Part shown: piece after piece, positions 14,401 to 26,400 of the stretch
Layout of the letters: each line of letters begins with the position of its first letter
Position numbering within the stretch: position 1 is the first letter of the stretch
Assembly (NCBI GenBank): GCA_019649035.1
Contig: BMAT01009571.1
Location: forward strand, 59,183 to 98,975
From: Elysia marginata
Lineage: Eukaryota > Mollusca > Gastropoda > Plakobranchidae
DNA length: 39,793 nt
Direction of reading: 5' to 3'
The notes under the pieces: generated by a model
What the model was told of the DNA's origin: nothing
Database searches by the model: none
What the model saw: only the letters and a program-made list of their open reading frames with translations
Made by a program: the position numbers and the translations under genes

Positions 14401-17400
14401 AGGTTCTGTGCAAAATTTTTGGTCATCACAATTGTCATGCTGAAGATCATAAGGTCGTTCATTTTCTAAGTAATCAAATCTATTGCTTCCTTTATCATAA
14501 GGTCTTTTGTTTTCTAAATTATGAGATATTTCGTTTTTTAAGGAGCTTAATGACAAAAAATATTTACTTTCAAAAGCATCGTTTGAAAAGAGGAATCACA
14601 AATGTTTTCAAGAGTTTTCATTAATTATAATTTTATGGTAACAGGCAACAACAACAATGATGATAATACCACATGAATTAAAATTAAATACAGAATCGTT
14701 TTTGCCCACCGCTACGGATTCGGATTATGACTAAAACCCTCCAATTTTGTGTTGATCTAAATCCTGTAACAAAAGCAATCCAATGACATCTATGTTTCTC
14801 CTTTATTATTACTTAAATGTGTTTCTGTTTTTGGCATGATTATTTAGTGTAACCGTGACATACAATTTTTTTTCAGAAAATCTAGTTCATTTCAACTCTG
14901 TTCAAATTTGTCACTTTTTTGCGGTCCCAGGACTTGATGGCAGACCTCAAGTCCGAGACAAGCGGCGACTTCCAGGAAGTTCTCGAGGCCCTGATGCTGC
15001 CCCCAGTGGAGTTTGACGCCTTCTCTCTCAACAAGGCCATGGAGGGTCTGGGCACTGACGAGACAGCTCTCATTAGCATCATCTGTTCTAAAACACCGGC
15101 AGAGCTCGAAGAGATTAAGAAAGTCTACAAGAGAGGTAAGAGAAAATGAAGTTAAGTATGATCAATGTAATGATATAATCAAGAGAGCGGCTTTTGTGTA
15201 ATACTTGTATACTGAACTGAATGTCTATATGTGTTGATATGATGGTTTTCAGGAGGGCTGGTTATTAATTGAAATTAAATATAGCTGATAAGGCCAAAAT
15301 CACACATAGTGCATGATTATAGCCATTTTTTGCTTTTGGGATGTGGACCACCACACCCAAGTATGACCGCGCAAATATTTTTAAACTCAAAGGGGATAAA
15401 AAAAGGAATTATTTCGAAAGCACTCAGTGTGTAAATATCAAGAGATTTTTTGGTCTTTTCTTGTATTCTTTTGTTTACTTTAAGCTGATTTAATGTGATT
15501 GAAATAAGTTTTAGGTAACTCAATAAAGCAAATACCATGTATATTTAGATTAATAGAAGTATTTGTGAACGACACATGATTGTTAGGTGTAATATAACTG
15601 ACCCTGTGATCATATAAAGAAATTACCAATTAAGTTGTTGTCAAAAATTTAAATCTTATCATATGCGCAAAGACAGCTAAACAGCAAAATATTTCACTAA
15701 TTTATTTGATAGCAATTTGTCAACAAAGGAATCAAACATATGATAGCCGAGCAATAGCACAACACGGCTTCCTTAAAACCCACCTTACCATTAAAAAAAA
15801 CCATTTCAAATTGAAAATTGAACGCTAACTAATACCTATCAAATTGTTGCAAACAGAATTCATAAAAACAAAAATGTTTGCTTTTTTGGATGTGTCGGTT
15901 TTGGTATTTTTTTGTGAATTTTACTTTTTAACAGAGTACAACAAAGACTTAGAGTCTGATATAAAAAAGGAGACTAGTGGAGACTTTCAGTCGTTTTTCC
16001 TTCACCTCCTGTCTGGGAAGACCAGCAAAGCAGAGGGTGTGAACAAAGACAAAGCAGAGCGGGACGCCCGAGCTTTGCATGATGTGAGTCAAGATTTGGT
16101 TGGGCTAAAGACACGATTTGTATTGGCTTTAATAATGATAACAATAATATGGTCGTTATTGGAGAATCTTTTTTCTCAGATAAACCGACTTGCGAAAGTT
16201 TCAAATATAAATCTTCCATAAGACTATATTTTATGTGCTTATAAATCATTTTTTTGATTTAATCAAAAGAGAAAAACTTTATTTAGATATTGATTTTTAA
16301 AACTTTAAATAATTTCTACGTCATGTAGTTTCATTTTGTACGTTGTTATCCTTTGGAAAAGAGTTGAAAAAAAGTAAGAATTCTATTGCTAAGCAGATCA
16401 AGAGGAGGATTGAAACAAAAACCATAAAAACTATGTATTTGTCCTATCTCAATGTCCGCTATAAAAAGTGCAATATACTTTGAGAACTGTTATTTTTCGT
16501 TGATTTGCTAGATCCCCACCTCTCATGAAATCAAAGCTTTGTTCATGGAAAGCCCTGCCCAAATAGCCGCCACAGCCAAAGCACACCAAGAGGTATCATT
16601 GATAAGAAAAAATAGCCACTGCTTCAAAACAAACATCTTCACTTCCTCCCTCTTTTTTTTCTTCTTCTTCTTCTTCTTCTTCTTCTTCTTCTTCNNNNNN
16701 NNNNNNNNNNNNNNNNNNNNNNNNNNNNNNNNNNNNNNNNNNNNNNNNNNNNNNNNNNNNNNNNNNNNNNNNNNNNNNNNNNNNNNNNNNNNNNNNNNNN
16801 NNNNNNNNNNNNNNNNNNNNNNNNNNNNNNNNNNNNNNNNNNNNNNNNNNNNNNNNNNNNNNNNNNNNNNNNNNNNNNNNNNNNNNNNNNNNNNNNNNNN
16901 NNNNNNNNNNNNNNNNNNNNNNNNNNNNNNNNNNNNNNNNNNNNNNNNNNNNNNNNNNNNNNNNNNNNNNNNNNNNNNNNNNNNNNNNNNNNNNNNNNNN
17001 NNNNNNNNNNNNNNNNNNNNNNNNNNNNNNNNNNNNNNNNNNNNNNNNNNNNNNNNNNNNNNNNNNNNNNNNNNNNNNNNNNNNNNNNNNNNNNNNNNNN
17101 NNNNNNNNNNNNNNNNNNNNNNNNNNNNNNNNNNNNNNNNNNNNNNNNNNNNNNNNNNNNNNNNNNNNNNNNNNNNNNNNNNNNNNNNNNNNNNNNNNNN
17201 NNNNNNNNNNNNNNNNNNNNNNNNNNNNNNNNNNNNNNNNNNNNNNNNNNNNNNNNNNNNNNNNNNNNNNNNNNNNNNNNNNNNNNNNNNNNNNNNNNNN
17301 NNNNNNNNNNNNNNNNNNNNNNNNNNNNAATAATAATAATAATAATAATAATAAAAATGATAATAATTACAATAAAAATGATAATAAAATGCATCCTTTT

Positions 17401-20400
17401 TTTCATACACTATATTAATCCCTTTCGGGAAATTTGTCTTCGTTACTCAGCGTAACTGTGTCGCCACAGAGCAGCGCCACTAATGCCCCAGCATACCAGT
17501 ACATTTGAAGCCTGTTGCTGGGTATCCATTTTACAGGTGGGTGGACTGAGGAAAGTTAGGGTAAATTGCTTTGCCAAGGCAATTGCAACATGGCATGGTC
17601 GGGAATCGAACCCGCGACCTCCAGATCTCGAGTCCGACGCGCTCTCACTCCGCCACGCTGCCCCCCAAAATGGTCTAAAGATACAAGGCCATAAAAAACG
17701 CGTTCTTTTTAAATATGTAATCCATTCGAGCCAAGGACAGCACAGTTATTCTTTCCCCAACTGAAGAAATTATGTTGTTAGGTATCCGCTTTCAACTGCG
17801 CTGAGTATGCCTAGGTACACGTAGGATACACTGCTTTTGTTAAAATGAGAGCGACGAAAATTTCTTTTCTGATATATTGAATCCTTTTTTTTTTATTTTT
17901 TTCTTAAAGTAACCCTCTTGGAATCCATTCTCGATAAAAATATTTTTTTAACAGCTGTTTGACGCGGACATCGAGTTCTCTATCAAGAAAGCAACTTCTG
18001 GAGATGCCGAGAAAGCTTACCTGGCAACTTGTAAGTAGAGCAGACACACGAATCGTACAGCTACCAAATTTAAAAAATGGATATATTTAAAAAAAAAACA
18101 TCGGTTACAAACATAGTATTTTAAAACAACGTGCCATTAAAAACAAAGTGAGAGTTTCCAAACAAAGAGATTCAGAGCAAAACGAACCCTAATCCTATGT
18201 CTACCTATAATGTTTTTTTTTTCCACTCAAATGAACGCCATATAAGGGTGGGTTTTTTTTTTCGCATTTAAGCATGCTAGAGGCATTCATTTCTTCAACT
18301 ATTCCATACAATGTTTCTTTTTTTTTTTCCGCAGGCGAGCCAATAATTGTTGAGTCTTTTGTTTTGCTTTCTTTTTTTTCCGAATAGTGAGATCTCAAGA
18401 AGATTTAACATTGTTCTATGCTAAACAGCTTGAGAATGCATTGGGCGGGCTTGGAACAAACGACACTTTACTTATATGGACTCTTGTGTCTAGATCTGAG
18501 GTTAGTAGAAATGCTAGTGCTAGTTTAAACGCCTCTCAATGAGCAAATATAAATATTTGTTCTCGAATTTTAACGAGCTTGCTGGTTAGTGATGGTAAGG
18601 TGCACAGAATGTTTGCATATTACTTTTCATCGCTGTCCTTATCAAATTTTAGCTGATGACAATATGATGGTGGTGAGCATAGGTTATCGTTAGTAATACG
18701 ATAATATGTTGGTATCTAGTTTTTGTTGATGTTGCTGATTATGAGGATAAAGATGATGTTGTGGTAAACATGTGATTATTGATATATGATGACAAGCCTG
18801 ATTATAATTATTTTAATACTAAAACATTCTATTAAATAATTTTTAAAACACATTATGACTTAAAAATCGGCAGCTATTAAATAATTTTTAAAACACATTA
18901 TGACTTAAAAATCGGCAGTTTTTTTGCGTTTTTTCGTTTTGTCAAGTATATCTTACACTACAATTTTTTTGGTGATCCTATTTGAAAGCATAATCATGTG
19001 TCAAACTATTGTTTTTTCTCTTCTTTTCAAGATCGACTTGCCTGCAATCAAGAGCCACTACCAGCGAGTATTCGGTAGATCTCTCACAGAAGACGTAAAG
19101 AAAGATACAAGTGGGGACTATGGGAAAACACTAATCAAAATACTTGACAAGGCAGGAGAAGAAAAATCTAAAAAGAAAGATGAAAAGAAGCCAGCCAAAA
19201 AAACTTCTCCTACAAGGACAGCGGCACCAAGTAACAAAAACAACGCCAAAGAAGGCACGAAGAAAGCCGAGGAACCCAAGAAGAGTCCAAGAGGTAAGAA
19301 AGAGACTGAGAGCAAAACCACGAAATTGGACGAGGATGCGACGAAGCTTTATAAAGCGATGAACGGCGTTGGCACGGATGAGGATACTCTTGTTGAGGTG
19401 ATCGTGAGAAACTCCAATTCTGAGAGACAGAACGTGAAGAAAAGATACCAAGAACTTTACCAGCAAGTAAGCTTGTATAATTTATCCAAATATTGTTACA
19501 AGTTTAATGTTTGAACTCTATAGATGTTTCTAAATTCTACTTCACTTAATCTTCATTAAAATTTTAATTTGAAAAAAAAAGTTTAATTAGTAAGTACAGG
19601 CACTGGAAAGGGGAATATATTTGAGTTATTTTCGTGAAATGACTTCGAACTTAAAAAATAGGTCTCCTCAAAGCATAAGTGCAAGATTAGTAGTAGAGCG
19701 ATGCTCTCTGACTGGATCGCCACATCGAAACATTTCGTTTAACATGAGTAACAACAGCAAAAATTAAACAATAAACAAAAAAATCAAACCAACATGGCAC
19801 AGCTTTTATTCATAAAATGATTTTAAAATATTCCTTATTCCAACAATATCTGTTCCCTTGGTTTATACATGTAGGTGTGTTGAAAGAAACACATACAAAA
19901 AACAGGCAAAGATTCGAATTATATTTCATAAAATGATTGTGTCTTAAACATTTTGATCTACCTAATAAATGGGGCAATGAAAAGTCTAAAAACCAATTGT
20001 TATCACAACCTATCCCATTGTTCGTGCCTCTGTATTGTGATTTTAGGACCTACTGAAAGACCTGAAGTCCGAGACAAGCGGCGACTTCCATGAAGTTCTC
20101 GAGGCCCTGATGCTGCCCCCAGTGGAGTTTGACGCTCTCTCTCTCAACAAGGCCATGAAAGGTCTTGGCACTGACGAGACAGCTCTCATTGGCATCATCT
20201 GTTCTAAAACACCGGCAGAGCTCGAGGAGATTAAGAAAGTCTACAAGAAAAGTAAGGTTATGAATTGCACGTAATTTTCATAAACCCTTTGAATGTAAAT
20301 TTTCCCTACCGGTTTACTTTTAAATAACTGACTCATGTATATCATTAACATATTTAAGCTTTTTTCTGGTATTTTCCGCACACAATCAAACAAATTAAGT

Positions 20401-23400
20401 TGATTTTACGTTTTTTTTTAAAGTCGCGACTTGGTCAAAAAGGAAGAAAAGTGTAACCTAATATTTGATTATAAAACTTGTTGTCATAGCATTAACGAAA
20501 CTTCCACAAAACAGTTCCAATTAAATCCCCATTTCAGTTCACCCTTTTATCCACTTATTCAATTTCAGTTCTACTTTTTTCCACTTTTCCACATTTCAGT
20601 TCACCGGATTTCCTCTTATCCCCATTTCAGTTCACCTTTTATCCACTTATTCAATTTCAGTTCTACTTTTTTCCCACTTTTCCCCATTTCAGTTCACCGG
20701 GTTCCCTCTTATCCCCATTTCATTTCACCGGGTTCCCTCTTATCCACATTTCAGTTCACCGGGTTCCCTCTTATCCCCATTTCAGTTCACCGGGTTCCCT
20801 CCTATCACCATTTCAGTTCACCGGGTTACCATTTATCACCATTTCAGATCACCGATTTCCCACTATCTTATTGCGCAATGGCGCTTTGCGATACATATAT
20901 ATTTTTGCTAATAACAAGAATAGTAAGCTTTCATAAAAAAACAAGACTATGAAACATATGAATGTCTGAATCTCTCTCCAAGATCACCAAAAAGACCTGG
21001 AGTCAGAGGTAGAGAAAGAGACAAGTGGGCAGCTGAGAGATTTGCTGATGAAACTTCTGTCTGCCAAAGTGTCCAAGGGAGAAAGTGTTGACAAGAATAA
21101 GGCGGATACGGATGCCAGACTCTTGCATGAGGTAAGACTGCCAATTTATCTTTTAAAAACATAAAGCTGAATAAGAATAAATTAAGCATCAAGAAAACAC
21201 AATATATTGGGAACAAAGTGATTACTCTAAAAAAGGTGCGTTGCAGTTAAATAAAATTGCTTAGGCCTAGTTTTCTATATGCTCTTTAAAATACCCTTCA
21301 AGTAGAAGTCAATGCAAACAGAAAACATTAGCTAGGTAGTTTTAAAATTTTCCTAATATTTCTTTAACCCAAAGGGTTTGAATGTTCTACTGTGACAAAT
21401 CAACTCCTGCAGAGCATCCATGAGCAACATAGTGTGAAACGTCATACCTGTAGCACAGTTCTCTGAGCAATCCAGCGTGAGCTTTGTGGTGGCCAAACCA
21501 TCCACATATAAACAAAACTAAGTAAAATGTTACATACGCTTATCGTATTACTGATTTTTACATGCAAACTGTAAAAACAATAAACGTGTTAAGGGCCGGC
21601 TCTTGACACACTATTGCTAAACATACGAGGTGAGACTTTAGTCTACATTCGACCATTTGGCCTGTTCCATGAGGTCGCACTGGCTTGATCAGCTTTCCCC
21701 GATGATTTCTACATATTTGATGATTGTATGGACCAGAGGTGGGTTTAGTGGCTCTATTCATGTACTCATGCATGTACCTCATCCCTTTTTATGTGCATCT
21801 ACTCTGTAGTGGCTGTCAAAGTTCATTTTGGGATACCAATGTTAATATTAGTCAGCCCAACAAGAACAAGAACAACAAAAACAGTAATGGTAGTTTCTTA
21901 AATAGTTTGCTGAAGTGTTATACGTATATAATAATTCTACGAATTTTAAAAAGGTTCACTGCGTTTATAATTGTAAACGCAGTGAACGTTTTAATTCTTT
22001 TGTTCTGTGAAGTCTTCGTGCTTCCGAAAGAGAAATGAACACTTTGGGTAGGTTTACAACTGCATTTTGCGGAAAGTGTCAATAACAAAGCATGAACTGT
22101 CTTATCTATTTTAAAATGACGAGGCTGGTAATTTATGAACAAAATTAACGAAGTATCGGTATTTAATTAAAAAAAATATAATATCATGCATTCTTTCTCT
22201 TTCTTCAGACACCATCTCAAGATATAATTACTGGGATTTTCATCAAAGGCAGCTCTGCCCAAGTATTAGCAACAACCTCTTCACATAAATATGTGAGTAC
22301 TTGGGTAATGGTGTAAGAAAATCAAGGAAATCAGCGTTTTATCTCAGAATCGAGGTGACTCAAGTTCCTTTGTACGCCGTAAAAGAACTAAAGACACAAG
22401 TTTCTTGGAATTTATCATTATTTTCAATGTCATGTCATTAAACATAGAAATCTTCACAGACTGTGTAAATTAGTTATATTAAATAAAATTGTTTCAAAAC
22501 AAATAGTAAAGTGTGGCTTGGAATAGAAAATTATATGAAAATGTTACTCTCTTTATAATTAGGAGACATGGTTTTTATTGTCATTACTAACATTCTGCGA
22601 ATAACTTATTACGGAACGTAGTTGCTAGACAAGCAATAGATTTATCAAACGACCTACTTCCTTCAATATCTTGTTTTATGTAACGTACATCATCTTTTAA
22701 ATCACCACTCTTAAAATAAATAATAAATAATAATATCACACTGTCTCACTAATAAATATGGAGCTTACGTTTCGTACCTGTAAATAAAATATTCGTGTTG
22801 TTCATAACGTCTCAAATACATTTGTGCGTGTTCTTGTCCACTTTTAGTTTTATGGAGAGGATATTGCGGAATCAATCAAGAAAGCTTGTAGCGGAGACGA
22901 GGAGAAGGCGTATTTGGCTTACAGTAAGTCATGTGTATTTTGTGAAGCAGTGAGAATACATGAATTATGACACTATTATCTTTTGTAAAGAGGCACAAAG
23001 TTAGTGGAGTTGCGCTGATTTTCAATGTGGAAAAATTAAAAAAAAAAACTACTACTGTACTATCTTACTGTGGAAACTCAGTGAAAGTTTGTTCGCAGAC
23101 TTTGCCCCTTACCCCCGTTAAACTTATGTTCGTTCCTGTATATACATGTATATCATTATTTCTTCGAATCCCAAGTCACCATTTAGTGTTAGTATTACGG
23201 TACGGTACAGGTAATTACTTTTTAAGGTTAGCCTAAAATAACTGTACATGAAGGTGCAAAGAGGGATATCACACTAACAATAAAAAAATCAGTATAAAGA
23301 CACGATTAATATGAACATTGCAGTTAGTGACTGTAAATTACATAGGAAAACGGTCTTTAATGGAAATGGTTAACTGAGATTTCAACCGGAAAATACCCAA

Positions 23401-26400
23401 TGTCTTTGAAAGGAAAAAGACAATGATTGAAAAGACAGTTATAGATTAACAAAATTATATTTAAAAAAACAGTCCAAAATACATGTATGACAGATTAAAA
23501 AAACTTCATCATGACTTTATCGGCTCTTCATCAAACTTGTGAGGATGAAAAGAAAACGATGCTGGAAGCCCATGCTTGTCAAACCATTGAAAGACTTTAG
23601 GAAGAATTAAAAGCATATTTTTAAACTCTTGCTTATACAAAATATTGTCTTAAGCATTCTTTTAATGACTTAGTACATTATTCCAGCGGGGGCACTGCAG
23701 AATTTGGTCACCTTTTATACCGAGAGATTACACAGCTCAATGGAAGGCATGGGAACTAAGGAGACTCAGTTGACTAGGATTTTGGTCTCTACATTGGAGG
23801 TAAGCATACACTTAATTAAATAATGCTCTTAATACAATTGACTAAAGCTGACTTATAAAAATTTGTTAATGTCCTGTTCAAGTTGATAATGTAAATTGTA
23901 ATAAATTTATGCAATCTCTTTATACTGCATTTGTAAGAATCGTAAGTGACAGCACACGAACAACCCAAGCTAAAAATTAATGATTGATATAAAGACACAA
24001 GCAACAAAAAAACCCATTGAAATAAAATCGGACAACATCACATATGAACTAAGAGATTCTCTTGAAACCATGCAAGATCATACAAAGAAGTATTATAGAT
24101 TCAGGTTTTTGTTGAACAGTGTTTTGGAAAAGGGTATGTGACATCAAACAGTGAATGTCCATACGGGTAAACCTTGTACGGCCTAGCGTTAAAAGCTCAT
24201 ATATCAAATCGCTTAAAATAATGTTTAAGGATTATTCTGCAAGAAACAAAGCTTGTTCGTGTGAACTGGTGTATGATTACACATGTAAAACTCTACAACT
24301 TACAGGGTTTCTTGCTCCTGAGTGGAGAGCCATTCGTATACAATGATTGCTTTCTTACCATTAATTTTCTTACAAACATATTATGCTAAATCCACTCAAA
24401 AACACTTCTTATTATGAAGATATTTGCCATTTTCTTAAAGGGTGTTCCAAAAATAGATTTTATTCTTTGTTTATTGACGTCTTCATTATTTTTCTTAACA
24501 AACTCTCAAAATCATGTTATTACTTCTACTAACTTTCATTGTGGGATTTTTAAAAGCATTTGCTCTCTCTCCTCAAGACTGATCTTCCAGCAATTAAAGG
24601 CAAGTACAAGAGCTTGTACGGCCAGCCTCTGAGAGACGTGGTCAAGAAAGAGACCAGCGGGGATTACCAGAAGGTTTTGCTCGCCCTTCTCGACAAGGTC
24701 GGAGAGGTAAAGGTCGAAGAGAAGCAAGGCCGCGCGCAGAGCGTTTCTAGCCGGGGACCAGCGGAAGACGCTATCAAGATCTACAAGGCCATGCACCGAG
24801 TGGGCACTGAGGAAGATGTCGTTGTGGAAATTGTCTGCAAGCTTTCCAACACTGAACGCCAGCAGCTGAAGAAAAGATATTTTGAACTTTACAAACAGGT
24901 TTGTTTGGTATTTCTTTTCATCGGAGTCAAGTTTTGTATGCCGTTTGGCTTTGAGAAAAAAAACCACACGTGTAAAGCTGGAAAAAGTTTATCAGTGTTG
25001 GAAATTTTGTAAAGCCAAGCACACAGAGGGAAGATTACCTTTTGCACCCTCCATATATTTGTGTATTTTTTTGTTTCTCCCAACCTACATAAAACTTATT
25101 CATTGTATGAAGCAAAATAAAATTGACCCAATAAATTTATAAATGGTTTAATGTTCATACTCTCAACAGTATCATGGCATATAAAACTGTGTAGGTATAC
25201 ATGAATTTGGACCAATTCTATCATTTTTTTTCAATTCGTCTCTCATTACATTGCGAATAAAATTTAGAGTCGTGACCTCTACGGAAAATGTAATAAACAA
25301 TTTAAAATTATTTCACTGCATTTTTATCAGGATAGATGGCAGTTTTGGACGTTAACTTAACTTTATATAGTGTTTGCACTACACAGGATACTTACTTTTC
25401 ATTCGATAGTTCACAATGGCCTACGATTTTCTTTCAGGACCTGGAGAAAGATCTCAGATCTGAACTGACCGGCGATTTTGAGGACACGATCATGGCGCTC
25501 ATGGTACCTGCAGACAACTATGACGCTCGCTGCCTGCATGAAGCCATGAAAGGTTTCGGCACAGACGAGACGACGCTTATCGGTATCGTCTGCTCCAAGG
25601 ACCCAAGCCAGATGGAGAAGCTTCGGCAATCTTACAAACAAGGTACCAGACTTCACTAGTTTACCTTGGTAACCAATCACATAGCATGTATTTTCGTGGC
25701 AATTGGAGATATATACTATAATATAGGAACTTGCCTTTGCAGTGTCCAAACATCTACTTTTTGCTCTTTACTTATGTACCGGCAATAACTATCGCAAGTG
25801 TGGCTGAACTCATTTCAGATATCAAGGTAGACACTTGGCTTACTGACCAGTATGTCAGGGTTAGGGCCCTGGTGTGGCATTTCGGCATTAGTTTTTCTTC
25901 TTGGAAATCGCTGGGCTGTAGTGTATGTGCATGAAATCCTCGCATGGCATCAATTAAGTACCAAGCTATAGTCAGTGAAAGATATTGTTAGTATACTAGA
26001 ATAATGCGCTGTTTAAATTGCTGCTCTTCTGTGACTTCAGAAGATATTGGCTGGTAGTGACAGGTCGGGAAACCTATGTGAAGCGCATATCACATTTAAG
26101 TCGACGAAAAGTTATACATGTATATAGACGATGATTCATTCATATCTTTGGTCTAGGTTTTAATTGATTAAAATTGATGGGATTTTTTGTTGAGTTTTTC
26201 TTCCTGCGTATACATGTACTTTAAGCTCCCAAAAATTTTCTAATTAAACTTCGACAATATTCCTGACGGTAACTAACGGCAGTTAAGTTTTTTAAACTTG
26301 TCATGCCATTGTCATTTACTGATCCTCTAATGACCAGCATACAGCCGAGACCTTGAGATGGACATAGTTGGCGAGACCTCGGGTGACTTACGCGAACTTC

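Noticed and set aside
16523-17410. Long open frames on both strands across the assembly gap
   Set aside because: They consist of unknown bases plus triplet repeats.
17591-17662. A tRNA-Ser(CGA)-like gene on the minus strand
   Set aside because: The acceptor stem is partly unpaired, the long variable arm of tRNA-Ser is absent, and the sequence continues into a SINE body and tail.
20527-20865. Regularly spaced repeats resembling a CRISPR array
   Set aside because: Head-to-tail units without distinct spacers, inside a eukaryotic intron; a minisatellite.
24536-24967. 143-codon minus-strand frame opposite exon 24578-24898
   Set aside because: It is an antisense shadow of the annexin exon; similar shadows occur at 9562-9747, 14882-15082 and 19131-19466.
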